Shown in pieces: positions 6,867-16,043 of a DNA stretch of 42,373 bases (position 1 is its first letter; each line of letters starts with the position of its first letter). This DNA is from a virus. Location: IMG/VR virus record IMGVR_UViG_3300035670_000472, positions 1 to 42,373 of that record; one strand, 5' to 3'. Position numbers and translations under genes: made by a program. The notes below the pieces were generated by a model. The model searched no databases, was not told the origin of the DNA, and worked only from the letters and a program-made list of their open reading frames with translations.

Positions 6867-8333
6867 ATGGCAATTCAAAGAATAACATCAGGTATCATTG
6901 CAGACGGTGCTATCGTAGCGACCGATATTGGTGATAATACAGTCACTACATCGAAAATTGCTGATGCGAATGTTACATCATCTAAGTTAGATTCTACTCT
7001 ATCAATCTCAGGTAATTTTCTTGCAAACAATATAACAGCAAACACGAATATAGTTGCAAACACTGGTTCAGCAACAGCACCTTCTATTTTCCCTACTGGT
7101 GATACGAATACAGGCATCTTCTTCCCTGCGGCAGACACCATAGCCTTTGCAGAAGGTGGTGCGGAGGCGATGCGGATTGATGCGAATGGTAATGTGGGGA
7201 TTGGTACGACTTCGCCTAGTGGAAAACTTCATGTTGTTAACACACTAACCACAGGTTCTACAGACGATAACCTATTAGCATACTTTTCAAGTTCAAATAG
7301 AAATTCCAGTGTATACATTATTGCTAAAAATACGGAATCGTCTGGTCTTTATTTTGGTGATCCTGACAACAATCAAATTGGATACGCAGCCTATGACCAT
7401 GCTGGAAATTATTTAAGATTTGCCACAAACGGCTCCGAGCGTGCCCGTATCGACTCCAGCGGTAATATTTATACTTCTGGAAACTATACTGTTCAATACC
7501 CCGGCGAGAACAATACTACAACAGGAATTTTTCTTGAGAGTTCGGGGAAACTTGGTGTTTCTAGGGACAATACAAATCCTTTTTATGTAAATCGAAACAC
7601 CTCAGATGGCACTTTAATTTCCATGAGAACTGGAGGTAATGAGCAGGGAACGATTTCTGTATCTGGCGGAACTGTTTCTTACAATCAGTTTATGGGTTCT
7701 CACTGGGCTACACTAACTGATTGGTCTCGCCCAGATATTAAAATTGGAACAATACTTGATTCAATCAATGAATTAGTAATCTACAAGTATGCTCTTATTG
7801 AAGTCGAAGAAGAAATCCCTGCAAAAAAAGCTGTGCTAGATGAAAATGGCAACGAAATTGAACCAGCAGTTGAAGCACACATTGGACCAGTTCAAAAGAA
7901 AATCTGTTACAATGGTAATGCAGAAGTAGGTGCAACTGTCTCTGTTGAATACGAAGGTGAAACTTATGAAGGTATTGTTGAATTAGAAAGAGACAGAGAA
8001 TTTACCAAAGGTGTTAAAGTTAAAATCAACGACACTGCTGCATCTAAGGCAGTCTATGGTGTATTTGTTGCATGGAATAACGATAAGAATGGTGACGGTG
8101 GTATTTGGAACGATATGTATGTTGGTGCAGTTGGTAACTATGTTGTTCGTATGGCAGAAGGGCAAGAACCACAGATTGGTGATTTAATTGAAGCTGATGG
8201 CAATGGTTGTGGTGTTGTGCAAGAAGATGACATTATTCGTTCAAAGACAGTTGGTAAAGTCACAAGTAATATTCCACAAGTAACCTATGAAGATGGGTCA
8301 TTCTTAGTGACTTGTGTGTTGTATAGTGGTTAA
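6867..8333 (+). CDS. Long tail fibre protein, modular
   Basis: 488 residues. Residues 1-60 carry the IADGAIVATDIGDNTVTTSKIAD shaft repeats shared with the 5634 fibre. Residues about 70-120 hold the widespread phage module TGIFFPAADTIAFAEGGAEAMRID followed by NGNVGIGTTSP. Residues about 290-488 form a compact C-terminal domain (VYGVFVAWNNDKNGDGG, GDLIEADGNG, SKTVGKVTSN) that resembles autoproteolytic or intramolecular chaperone domains of fibres (peptidase G2-like). I see no direct proof of cleavage. The GC-rich module near 7100-7200 marks mosaic exchange. Confidence 0.8.
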   Translation: MAIQRITSGIIADGAIVATDIGDNTVTTSKIADANVTSSKLDSTLSISGNFLANNITANTNIVANTGSATAPSIFPTGDTNTGIFFPAADTIAFAEGGAEAMRIDANGNVGIGTTSPSGKLHVVNTLTTGSTDDNLLAYFSSSNRNSSVYIIAKNTESSGLYFGDPDNNQIGYAAYDHAGNYLRFATNGSERARIDSSGNIYTSGNYTVQYPGENNTTTGIFLESSGKLGVSRDNTNPFYVNRNTSDGTLISMRTGGNEQGTISVSGGTVSYNQFMGSHWATLTDWSRPDIKIGTILDSINELVIYKYALIEVEEEIPAKKAVLDENGNEIEPAVEAHIGPVQKKICYNGNAEVGATVSVEYEGETYEGIVELERDREFTKGVKVKINDTAASKAVYGVFVAWNNDKNGDGGIWNDMYVGAVGNYVVRMAEGQEPQIGDLIEADGNGCGVVQEDDIIRSKTVGKVTSNIPQVTYEDGSFLVTCVLYSG

Positions 8334-8357
8334 TAAACTAATTATGAAAGGTAAATT

Positions 8358-8513
8358 ATGATTAAGTTAGAACTTGAAATTGAAGAAGTAAACGGAATAC
8401 TACAATGCCTAGGTCAATTACCAACATCATCTGGTGCCTGGCCATTAGTTGTAAAGATTAAACAACAAGCAGAACCACAAGTTCCAAAAGAAGAAAAAAC
8501 AGAGAATAAATAA
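8358..8513 (+). CDS. Small structural-gene-associated protein
   Basis: 51 residues from ATG 8358. The pattern LELEIEEVNGILQCLGQLPTSSGAWPL..KIKQQAE is known to me as a frequent small protein beside phage tail and fibre genes. Its role is not established. The C-terminus is lysine- and glutamate-rich. The stop codon overlaps the AATAAATA word at 8505. Confidence 0.7.
   Translation: MIKLELEIEEVNGILQCLGQLPTSSGAWPLVVKIKQQAEPQVPKEEKTENK
8505..8512 (+). promoter_or_regulatory. Late promoter-like word before the 8520 fibre gene
   Basis: AATAAATA, overlapping the upstream stop and 7 bases before the ATG at 8520. One mismatch from the T4 late consensus. Confidence 0.45.
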
Positions 8514-8519
8514 ACCATT

Positions 8520-9812
8520 ATGGGTCAAATAACAAAAGTTACACCAGATATGATTCAGGTCGCAAACAATGTGACCTCTACAACTATCGGTAATACTACA
8601 TCAGGTGTATCACTCACATTCGATAGCAATGGTGTGATAACTTCTGCGGCAAATGTGGTACTCTCAGTTGCAAACACACAATTGACTGGGACAATCACTG
8701 CTACTCAGATGGCAGCCAATTCTGTAAACTCCACAATATTGCAGACGAATTCGGTCGAAAACTACATGGCGATTTCTGGTCGCCCTCTGAGTAATCGCAA
8801 TCTGATTATCAATGGTGCGATGCAGATAGCACAAAGAAACACAAGTGTCACAGGAATTACAACAGGCGGTTACTATACTGCGGATCGTTGGATAATAGGA
8901 ATTTCTTCTGCTGGCACATGGACAATGAATGTTGAATCATCGGGTCCCGCAAATACAGAGTTTCGTAAATCAGCTAATGTGATATGCACAACAGCTAATT
9001 CATCATTAGGATCAAATGAACAATTTCGTTTACTTCAAAGAATTGAGGGGCAAAATCTTCAAAGTATCAAAAAAGGTACTTCAGCAGCTGAATCCCTCAC
9101 CATTTCTTTTTATGTAAAATCAAGTAATACTGGAACATATATTTGTGAATTTTTTGATAACGACAATACCCGACAAATTTCGAAGTCATATACAATTGAT
9201 GCAGCAGATACATGGGAAAAGAAAACAATCACGGTACCACCAGATACGACAGGACAATTTGATAATGATAATGCAAATAGTTTTCAATTGTCATTTTGGT
9301 TAGCCGCAGGAACAGATTTTACTTCTGGTACTCTCAATTCTTCTGCATGGGCATCAAATGTAACTGCCAATCGTCTTGTCGGACAATTGAACCTCGCAAA
9401 TGCTGTGGGTAACTACTGGGCAGTTACAGGGATTCAATTAGAAACTGGTACTGTTGCTACTCCGTATGAATGGTTGGATTATGGTGTAGAGTTAGCGAAG
9501 TGTCAGAGGTATTATGAAAAAATGGATACAACAGATTCGCTTCCATTTATAGGGCAGGCATATTCAACAACAGCTATACAAGCGTCTATGACATGGAAAG
9601 TGACAAAGCGGGCTGCCCCTACAATTGCTTTTTCTGGGACTAGTACAATTTATAACTCAACTGGTTCTGGAAATGCAGCAACTCTGACATATGCTGGTAT
9701 TTCAACTGATGTAGCGTATATAAACGGTACAACAACTGGATTAACTGCTGGCAACGCAGCTCTAATATATACAACTGGCACAAGTTTCTTTTCTTTTTCA
9801 GCGGAGTTGTAA
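8520..9812 (+). CDS. Tail fibre or receptor-binding protein with NLIINGAM..DRW domain
   Basis: 430 residues. The N-terminal 90 residues are a beta-rich shaft with VANTQLTGTIT repeats. The domain from about 95 has NRNLIINGAMQIAQRNTS and ADRWIIG, followed by a jelly-roll-like region ending VTGIQLETGTVATPYEW and VELAKCQRYYEK. This is a common phage carbohydrate-binding fibre architecture. The protein at 14000-15364 has the same order of motifs and the same SAEL C-terminus, so the two are paralogues that may recognise different receptors. A small partner gene follows each. Confidence 0.82.
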   Translation: MGQITKVTPDMIQVANNVTSTTIGNTTSGVSLTFDSNGVITSAANVVLSVANTQLTGTITATQMAANSVNSTILQTNSVENYMAISGRPLSNRNLIINGAMQIAQRNTSVTGITTGGYYTADRWIIGISSAGTWTMNVESSGPANTEFRKSANVICTTANSSLGSNEQFRLLQRIEGQNLQSIKKGTSAAESLTISFYVKSSNTGTYICEFFDNDNTRQISKSYTIDAADTWEKKTITVPPDTTGQFDNDNANSFQLSFWLAAGTDFTSGTLNSSAWASNVTANRLVGQLNLANAVGNYWAVTGIQLETGTVATPYEWLDYGVELAKCQRYYEKMDTTDSLPFIGQAYSTTAIQASMTWKVTKRAAPTIAFSGTSTIYNSTGSGNAATLTYAGISTDVAYINGTTTGLTAGNAALIYTTGTSFFSFSAEL

Positions 9813-9815
9813 ATA

Positions 9816-9980
9816 ATGTACAAACAACTACCAGATAATTTGTTCGGGCCGGTAAAGACAATTTTAAGGCTTTCCGATAATGCTTGCATCCCTTTCGACC
9901 CCGCCAACACAGACTACCAAGAGTATTTGAAGTGGGTCTCTGAAGGCGGTGTCCCAGAACCTGCTGACCAACCAGAATAA
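9816..9980 (+). CDS. Small tail fibre partner protein, paralogue of 15365-15526
   Basis: 54 residues from ATG 9816. The core [21 protein letters not shown] resembles small fibre-assembly proteins found after fibre genes (the FDP-N-x-D-YQ-x-YL-x-W pattern). The DNA of this core is nearly identical to that at about 15450-15500, despite divergent flanks. The gene sits directly after the paralogous fibre, so a dedicated chaperone or assembly role is likely. Confidence 0.75.
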   Translation: MYKQLPDNLFGPVKTILRLSDNACIPFDPANTDYQEYLKWVSEGGVPEPADQPE

Positions 9981-9983
9981 ATA
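9976..9983 (+). promoter_or_regulatory. Late promoter-like word before the 9991 gene
   Basis: AATAAATA overlapping the upstream stop codon, 7 bases before ATG 9991. Confidence 0.45.
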
Positions 9984-9990
9984 ACTAATC

Positions 9991-10413
9991 ATGTCATACA
10001 TAGGCAACTACCCAATCTCAGGTACCATTCGTTCTCAGTTCTTTTCTGGTGATGGTTCTACGAACACATTTAATTTGCTATACGAATATGGCAACGAAGC
10101 ATCCGTGCTTGTATTCATTTCTGGTGTCAAACAGAAAACAGATTCGTATGGCGTCATTAATGGTCAAATAGTATTTCTTGCAACACCTCCAGCAGGTACA
10201 GACAACATCGAGGTCATTTATCTTGGTGGTTCTGTTGTAACGACACCATATCTTTCTGCTGACCAGTATGGTATGATTCGCATTAATCCGCAAGAACTAG
10301 TGTCAAACTCGGTTGTGAGTACAGGCTATAACGCTTCGGCTGCTGGCCCCATTACAATTGCAAATAATGTTACGCTGACTATATCCAATAACTCAACATT
10401 TACCGTATTCTAA
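9991..10413 (+). CDS. Beta-rich structural protein, fibre or baseplate-associated
   Basis: 140 residues. The FFSGDGSTNTFNLLYEYGNEASVLVFISGVKQ block is a frequent beta-sandwich module in phage appendage proteins. The C-terminal part (NASAAGPITIANNVTLTISNNSTFTVF) is a short beta-helix-like segment. It lies 7 bases after a late promoter-like word and 12 bases before the next structural gene. Probably a virion component. Confidence 0.7.
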   Translation: MSYIGNYPISGTIRSQFFSGDGSTNTFNLLYEYGNEASVLVFISGVKQKTDSYGVINGQIVFLATPPAGTDNIEVIYLGGSVVTTPYLSADQYGMIRINPQELVSNSVVSTGYNASAAGPITIANNVTLTISNNSTFTVF

Positions 10414-10425
10414 AGAGAAAAAACT

Positions 10426-10983
10426 ATGGCCGGAAAAATTCGTGCAGATACCATACAAGGTGATTCGCAACTAAAATTAAACATTGGTGAGACAACCTAT
10501 ATCGAGGTTTCTGCTCCATCATTCAACATTGCACAACCACTCAATGTTCAAAGTACCGCAGTCTTTACTGATGCAGTTACGCTTAATGATACGCTAAGTG
10601 TCTCTGGTGTCTCGACTCTTGCAAATGTGAATTCAACTGGCGTATCGACCTTTGGTGGCGCTCAGATTGGTCAGGTTTCTACACTTGCAAATGTTTCTTC
10701 AAATGTCACACCAGACTTTGCATCAAACAACTTCTTTACGCTGACACTGGATGGTAATCTGACATTTCAGGCACCAATCAATATCTCTACAGGTCAAGCC
10801 GGGGTCATCTTTCTTGTTCAGGATGGTACAGGCTCAAGAACTGCATCATTCAATACATACTATCGCTTCCCAGCGCAAACAGCACCAACTCTGACAACAA
10901 CTGCAAATGCCGTAGACATGCTGACCTATGTTGTCAAATCATCTACTGAGATTCTATGTGATGTTGTGTTAGATATTCGTTAA
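10426..10983 (+). CDS. Structural protein with short beta-helix repeats
   Basis: 185 residues. After a conserved-looking MAGKIRADTIQGDS start, residues 40-85 contain repeated GVSTLANVNSTGVSTFGG-type strands. The C-terminal domain (FFTLTLDGNLTFQAP..GVIFLVQDGTGSRTASF..YRFPAQTAPTLT) is a beta-sandwich common in phage virion adhesins. It lies between two appendage genes. Probably a fibre or tail-tip component. Confidence 0.7.
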   Translation: MAGKIRADTIQGDSQLKLNIGETTYIEVSAPSFNIAQPLNVQSTAVFTDAVTLNDTLSVSGVSTLANVNSTGVSTFGGAQIGQVSTLANVSSNVTPDFASNNFFTLTLDGNLTFQAPINISTGQAGVIFLVQDGTGSRTASFNTYYRFPAQTAPTLTTTANAVDMLTYVVKSSTEILCDVVLDIR

Positions 10984-10991
10984 GGATTGTT

Positions 10992-13427
10992 ATGTCATTA
11001 ATACCATTTGCAGGTGCGGTACAAAAATTCAATCGACCGAGAGGTGGGTATCAAATAGAGCGGTCTCTGCGGTTTAACTCTGCTGACTCTACTTCGCTTA
11101 GTCGAACTCCTGGCTCTGCTTCTAACCGAAAGACTTGGACATGGAGTGGGTGGGTTAAACGGTGCGAAATTAGCACAGATGAAAGAACATTTTTTGGTGC
11201 TGGTACAGATTCCAATAATTTCACCGCATTGGCTTGGAATACTGATAAGTTGTTTTTTCAAAACTATACTGGTGGTTCTCAAGTAACGGCAACCACAACG
11301 GCAGTTTATCGTGATGCGTCTGCTTGGTATCACATTGTTTTGGCTATAGACACTACACAAGCAACTGCGGCAGACAGAGCAAAAATATATGTCAATGGTG
11401 TTCAACAAGCAGGGTTTAGTGGTTCGTCTTTTTCTTTGAACCAAGATTTTTGGGTAAATTACACATACGCCCACAGGATTGGGTCACGGCAATTGTCATC
11501 TGCTGATTCGTTTAGCAATCAGTACATGACCGAAATTCATTTTGTAGACGGGTCTGCCCTAGACCCAACTTCATTCGGTGAATTCAACTCCACCACAGGT
11601 GTATGGCAACCTAAAGCCTACACAGGTTCTTACGGAACTAACGGGTTCTATCTTGACTTTGCGGATAACACCAGCACGACCACCATTGGATACGATGCGG
11701 CTGGCTCTAATGATTGGACGGCCAACAACCTCTCGGTGACTGCGGGTGCTGGCAATGATTCTCTGGTTGACTCACCGACACGCTATGGCACAGACACAGG
11801 TGCTGGTGGTGAGGTGCGGGGGAATTATTGTGTGTTAAATCCTTTGCAAAGTAATGGTGGAACTTTATCAAACGGAAATCTTGATTATGCAGCCAGTACC
11901 GCAACAGCTTTTTATTCTATAGGAACTCTTGGTGCGGCGAGTGGAAAGTATTATTTTGAGTTTACTAGAAATGCAGGTAACTCTGCTTACCCTTTTGTTG
12001 GAGCCTTCAAACAAGGCGGGTCTGTTGGTTCTTTTTTAGGAGAAACGGCAGATGCTTGGACATTGCTTCTTGATGGTGCCAACAATGGAGAATGGCGAAC
12101 CAACGGTGTATTAAGTAGCGTAAGTGCGGGTACATTTGTAAACGGCGATATTGCAATGGTCGCAGTAGATGTAGATGCTGGAAAAATATGGTTCGGAAGG
12201 AATGGAACATGGGCGGCTTCAGGAAATCCAGCAACGGGTTCAAATGCCCAATACACCAATTTAAGTGGAACTATTGCACCTGCTGTCGCTATGTATGATG
12301 CGGCTGGTTTGTCATCCAACTTCGGTCAACGCCCATTCGCATACACCGCACCTTCTGGTTTCCTTTCTCTATGCACGACTAATCTGCCGACTTCGACTAT
12401 TGAGGATGGTGGGGAATACTTTAATACGGTGTTGTGGAGTGGTAACTCAACCTCTGCCCGAGACATTTCTGTTGGGTTTGCTACTGACTTCACTTGGATC
12501 AAATCAAGAGGCGATGCATCAGAAAACCACCAACTGTTTGATGTATTGCGTGGGGCGACTAATTCGTTAGTCAGTAATTTAACTGTTGCAACAGTTACTA
12601 ACACAGAAAGACTTCAGGCATTTATTGCTAATGGTTTTACAATTGGTAATGATACTGCCGTAAACGAAACAGGTGACACCTATGTCGCATGGAACTGGAA
12701 AGCAGGTGGCGCAAGTGTAGTCAATACTGATGGCACGATTAGCAGCAATGTCTCAGTCAATACAACGAGTGGGTTCTCAATTGTTACTTACGCTGGAAAT
12801 TCAACCGCAGCGGCTACTGTTGGTCATGGCCTTGGAGTAACACCGTCTTTGGTTATTATAAAAAATAGAACTAATGCTTATGGTTGGGTAACACGCCATG
12901 TATCCCTTGGTGCAACACAAAACATAGCATTACAAAACACAGATGGGGCATACACAGTTTCATCCGCTACATCTCACGGAGGCGTTGGAACACTCACATC
13001 CACAACTTTCAGTTTTATTTCTGGAACGGTAGACCTTCTTAACGCTAACCAAACTAGCAACAATTATGTCGCCTACTGCTTCGCTTCTGTCGCTGGCTAT
13101 TCTGCGTTTGGGTCATACACAGGCAATGGTTCAAGTTCGGGGCCGTTCATTTACACTGGTTTTCGTCCCCGCTTTGTGATGATGAAACGCACAGACAATG
13201 TAAGTGATTGGACTATGCAAGATACAAGTAGAAGTCCATACAACGCTGCTTCAAATATTTTGTTTGCAAATTTGGCGGATGCTGAAAACACAGGAAGTGG
13301 CAACAACCTAATAGACATTTTGTCAAATGGTTTTAGACATATATCAACAATTTACAATGTAAACGGTGGCACTTACATTTACGCCGCCTTCGCAGAAAAC
13401 CCCTTTGCCTACTCTCTCGCTCGATAA
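10992..13427 (+). CDS. Large adhesin-like structural protein with LamG- and SPRY-like domains
   Basis: 811 residues, the largest protein here. Residues about 20-200 form a concanavalin-like (LamG or pentraxin) fold: SLRFNSADSTSLSRTPG, TWSGWVK, WYHIVLAIDTTQ, KIYVNGVQQ and YMTEIHFVDG. Residues about 310-460 resemble a SPRY/B30.2 domain (SGKYYFEFTRNAG..GAFKQGG..WFGRNGTW..PAVAMYDA). The rest holds repeated WNWKAGG and VGHGLGVTPSLVIIKNR modules. These folds typically bind sugars or proteins, so it is a good candidate for host-surface binding. Placement on the virion is unknown. Confidence 0.75.
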   Translation: MSLIPFAGAVQKFNRPRGGYQIERSLRFNSADSTSLSRTPGSASNRKTWTWSGWVKRCEISTDERTFFGAGTDSNNFTALAWNTDKLFFQNYTGGSQVTATTTAVYRDASAWYHIVLAIDTTQATAADRAKIYVNGVQQAGFSGSSFSLNQDFWVNYTYAHRIGSRQLSSADSFSNQYMTEIHFVDGSALDPTSFGEFNSTTGVWQPKAYTGSYGTNGFYLDFADNTSTTTIGYDAAGSNDWTANNLSVTAGAGNDSLVDSPTRYGTDTGAGGEVRGNYCVLNPLQSNGGTLSNGNLDYAASTATAFYSIGTLGAASGKYYFEFTRNAGNSAYPFVGAFKQGGSVGSFLGETADAWTLLLDGANNGEWRTNGVLSSVSAGTFVNGDIAMVAVDVDAGKIWFGRNGTWAASGNPATGSNAQYTNLSGTIAPAVAMYDAAGLSSNFGQRPFAYTAPSGFLSLCTTNLPTSTIEDGGEYFNTVLWSGNSTSARDISVGFATDFTWIKSRGDASENHQLFDVLRGATNSLVSNLTVATVTNTERLQAFIANGFTIGNDTAVNETGDTYVAWNWKAGGASVVNTDGTISSNVSVNTTSGFSIVTYAGNSTAAATVGHGLGVTPSLVIIKNRTNAYGWVTRHVSLGATQNIALQNTDGAYTVSSATSHGGVGTLTSTTFSFISGTVDLLNANQTSNNYVAYCFASVAGYSAFGSYTGNGSSSGPFIYTGFRPRFVMMKRTDNVSDWTMQDTSRSPYNAASNILFANLADAENTGSGNNLIDILSNGFRHISTIYNVNGGTYIYAAFAENPFAYSLAR

Positions 13428-13434
13428 CTAAATA
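13427..13434 (+). promoter_or_regulatory. Late promoter-like word before the 13461 gene
   Basis: ACTAAATA directly after the upstream stop, 26 bases before the next ATG. The same variant occurs at 5601 and 28722. Confidence 0.4.
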
Positions 13435-13460
13435 ACAAAACAAACACTAAGGATTACCAA

Positions 13461-13997
13461 ATGTTTTTACTGAACGATAAACCTCTTGCACTTGATAGAC
13501 CATTCTCGCACAATGGTATCAATTATCCTGCCAATTGGTTACGCTTGGCCACATCGCAACAGAAAGCCGCAATTGGTATCACAGAAGTTGCAGATGAACC
13601 AGAGACACCATATGACCAGAGATTCTATTGGGGTCCAAACAATCCTAAGTTACTGAATGACCGTGAAGAATCTGATGAAGACGGCAATCCACTCTATGTG
13701 AAAGTGTATGATGCTGAGACTGAATCTATGGTTGATACCGAAGAGCGTCTGGTCACAAAAGGTCTCAAGTCACAATGGACTGCACAGGTCAAAGATACTG
13801 CTGGTAAGATGCTGGCACAGACTGATTGGATGGTCACTCGCAAATTTGAAAGAGACATAGATATACCTACTGCAACTGTTACATTCCGTGCTGCGGTTGT
13901 GACAGAGTGCGATAGATTAGAAACAGCAATTGCGGCGTGTGAGGATGTAGAAGAACTCATTGGTGTGGTAACTACACAGAATTGGCCTAAGGAATAA
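13461..13997 (+). CDS. Tail fibre-region protein, probable assembly partner
   Basis: 178 residues with AAGGA upstream. The N-terminus (FLLNDKPLALDRPFSHNGINYPANWLRLAT..EKAAIGI-like) and the middle RFYWGPNNPK are typical of proteins encoded beside phage fibres (DUF4376-like arrangement). The C-terminal half is helical (TDWMVTRKFERD..V..ECDRLETAIAACEDVEELI). It is followed two bases later by a fibre gene. Probable role in fibre assembly or attachment. Confidence 0.65.
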   Translation: MFLLNDKPLALDRPFSHNGINYPANWLRLATSQQKAAIGITEVADEPETPYDQRFYWGPNNPKLLNDREESDEDGNPLYVKVYDAETESMVDTEERLVTKGLKSQWTAQVKDTAGKMLAQTDWMVTRKFERDIDIPTATVTFRAAVVTECDRLETAIAACEDVEELIGVVTTQNWPKE

Positions 13998-13999
13998 TA

Positions 14000-15364
14000 A
14001 TGGCAGGACAAATAGTCGTATCATCAATTAAGACAGATTCAGATAACAGTATTTCGTTTCTTGCGAATACTGGTGCAACAATCTTTTCTGCGAATCTGGC
14101 CAGTGGATTGTCTGCAAGTAGTTTTGGGAACAATACAATCACCTCTGATAAGATTGTCTCTGTTGCAAATACAAAGATTTCTGGTAACATTGTATCATCG
14201 CAAATTACCTCTGTTGCAAATACTCAACTCACAGGTACAATTACTAATTCGCAGTTAGGTACTGGTGCTGTATCAAACACACAGATTGCTTCTGGTGCTG
14301 TTGAACAATACTTTGCTGATACTGGTTTTGAGGCGCAGTTTAGGAACCGCATCATCAATGGTGACATGAGGATTGCACAACGAGGCACTGGTGCTGTGAC
14401 TGCAAACGATTCGTACCCAGTAGACAGAATGAACATTGGCAATTCAACTGATGGGGCGTTTTCTGCAATTCAAGATTCTGATGTTCCTGCTGGGTTTAAT
14501 AAATCTATTAAGTTTACGATTACAACCGCAGATGCTTCTGTAACAGGAACTCAAAGTTTGTTTTTAGTACACCCGATTGAAGGTTTTAATGTGGCAGACC
14601 TAAATTGGGGAACTGCTAATGCAAAAACAGTTACATTGTCTTTTTGGGTGCGGTCTAGTGTAACTGGTACATTTAGCGGAAGTTTGGTAAATAATGCATT
14701 AGATAGGTCATACCCATTTACATATTCAATTTCTGTTGCAGATACTTGGGAATATAAAACAGTTACCGTTGCTGGCGATACAACAGGAACTTGGACAACT
14801 GATAATTCAACTGGGATTAGACTTTATTTTTCATTGGGTACTGGAGCCACTCGTTTAGGAACGGCAAATACTTGGGGCGCTGCGAGGTATCATGGAGCAA
14901 CAGGCGAAACAGCATTAGTCAATACTATCAACGCCACTTGGTACATCACAGGAGTCCAACTAGAAGTCGGTAGTGTCGCCACGCCTTTTGAGCGCAGACC
15001 ATTTGGCATGGAGTTGGCGTTGTGTCAGCGGTATTACGCTAAATCGTATGAAATTGGGACGGCGCCTGGAACGGATACTCAGACAGGTCTTATTGCAATG
15101 CGAAACTGGGATACTTCTTCTAGAAACGACATTGACATTCCAATAATTTGGCCAGTGAATATGCGAGCCGTTCCCACTTTTACTGCGTATTCAAAATCCG
15201 GAAGTTCTGGTTATATTTCAGAAGGGGTGGACGGTTCATTTACAGACAAAAGTTTTAATGGAAGTTACAACTCGTCATCAAAAGGAATATATGCAATCGC
15301 TACCGGGGGCATTGGAAGTCTTGCGTTTGCCACCCTACATTACACTGCAAGTGCGGAGTTATAA
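14000..15364 (+). CDS. Tail fibre or receptor-binding protein, paralogue of 8520-9812
   Basis: 454 residues. The shaft has repeated TSDKIVSVANTKISGNIVSSQI strands. The central domain begins FRNRIINGDMRIAQRGTG and DRMNIG and ends ITGVQLEVGSVATPFE and LCQRYYAKSYE. The same motif order and C-terminal SAEL occur in the 8520 protein, while the middle is clearly diverged. The outer 100 residues probably form the receptor-contact region and differ most. A small partner gene starts at the next base after the stop. Confidence 0.82.
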   Translation: MAGQIVVSSIKTDSDNSISFLANTGATIFSANLASGLSASSFGNNTITSDKIVSVANTKISGNIVSSQITSVANTQLTGTITNSQLGTGAVSNTQIASGAVEQYFADTGFEAQFRNRIINGDMRIAQRGTGAVTANDSYPVDRMNIGNSTDGAFSAIQDSDVPAGFNKSIKFTITTADASVTGTQSLFLVHPIEGFNVADLNWGTANAKTVTLSFWVRSSVTGTFSGSLVNNALDRSYPFTYSISVADTWEYKTVTVAGDTTGTWTTDNSTGIRLYFSLGTGATRLGTANTWGAARYHGATGETALVNTINATWYITGVQLEVGSVATPFERRPFGMELALCQRYYAKSYEIGTAPGTDTQTGLIAMRNWDTSSRNDIDIPIIWPVNMRAVPTFTAYSKSGSSGYISEGVDGSFTDKSFNGSYNSSSKGIYAIATGGIGSLAFATLHYTASAEL

Positions 15365-15526
15365 ATGTATAAACAAGTTAAGAGTTTAGAGACTGGGGCT
15401 TTGTTAAACGGTATTAAACGCCTATCCGACAACGCCTTCATCCCCTTCGACCCCGCCAACACAGACTACCAAAAGTATTTGGAGTGGCTGGCTGAAGGCA
15501 ACACACCAGAACCTGCTGACGAATAA
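15365..15526 (+). CDS. Small tail fibre partner protein, paralogue of 9816-9980
   Basis: 53 residues from ATG 15365, immediately after the fibre stop. The core [20 protein letters not shown] is almost the same as in the protein at 9816, and the DNA there is nearly identical, so recent duplication or gene conversion is likely. The pairing of fibre plus this small gene is repeated twice in the block. Confidence 0.75.
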   Translation: MYKQVKSLETGALLNGIKRLSDNAFIPFDPANTDYQKYLEWLAEGNTPEPADE

Positions 15527-15539
15527 TCCATAACTAAAT

Positions 15540-15593
15540 CAAGCACTTACAGAGTGCTTGACAAACCCCTTTCTGCCGTGTTATAATGACAAT
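15540..15593 (+). promoter_or_regulatory. Class 1 promoter with overlapping inverted repeat; leaderless output predicted
   Basis: CAAGCACT (15540-15547) and AGTGCTTG (15553-15560) form a perfect inverted repeat that covers the first part of the -35. The -35 is TTGACA at 15558-15563 and the -10 is TATAAT at 15582-15587, spacer 18. TGCCG, present in most of these promoters, is inside the spacer. The ATG at 15594 falls where transcription should start. Confidence 0.8.
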
Positions 15594-16043
15594 ATGATTA
15601 TTACTGGCAAAATCAATTCAACAATGCGGCAAGCACTAGAATACTATGCTTACCGTCTTTTCACGCATCAACTCTCCCGTCACATTGAAGTAAAAGTTAC
15701 CCAAAGAAAGAATTTGGGTCCTCTGCACGGCCAGGTTGGCATTGAAGACTATAATGTTCTCGGTCAACCACGCTCATTTGAAATTGAACTCCGTGCATCT
15801 GATTCCCTAGAAGATAAACTCAAAACACTTGGTCACGAAATGTGTCATGTTCGCCAGTATTGTCGTGGTGAACTCAATGAAGAAGGTAATCGTTGGCGTG
15901 GAAGAAGCATAGATATTGATAGCACATCCTATTTCGACTTACCATGGGAGAAAGAAGCAGAAGAACTAGGCATTCAACTATACAAGGATTATAAAAATGT
16001 TAGAACAACAAGAGATGGAAGAAGTGGCTCACGGAATCGATGA
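15594..16043 (+). CDS. SprT-like putative zinc metalloprotease
   Basis: 149 residues from ATG 15594. The zinc motif HEMCH (H81, E82, H85) sits in a helix after KLKTLGHEMCHVRQY, and a later acidic stretch PWEKEAEE could give the third ligand. This fits SprT or similar minigluzincin proteases. There is no leader: the ATG lies 7 bases after the TATAAT. The C-terminus (about 15 residues, Arg/Ser-rich) overlaps the next gene. Substrate unknown. Confidence 0.75.
   Translation: MIITGKINSTMRQALEYYAYRLFTHQLSRHIEVKVTQRKNLGPLHGQVGIEDYNVLGQPRSFEIELRASDSLEDKLKTLGHEMCHVRQYCRGELNEEGNRWRGRSIDIDSTSYFDLPWEKEAEELGIQLYKDYKNVRTTRDGRSGSRNR

Noticed and set aside
10998-11474. Long minus-strand ORFs opposite the 811-residue adhesin gene
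   Set aside because: They are rich in Cys, Ser and Arg, lack ribosome binding sites and mirror the codon pattern of the plus-strand gene. Shadow frames.
15361-15367. TATAAATG at the 15364 stop as a late promoter
   Set aside because: It is the stop and start codon junction of two adjacent genes and differs from the late word at the last base. Not called as a promoter.
15553-15560. MotA-box-like TGCTTGA in class 1 promoters
   Set aside because: The T4 MotA box lies about 12 bases from the -10. Here the match is part of an ordinary TTGACA -35 with a 16-18 base spacer, so middle-promoter control is not supported.
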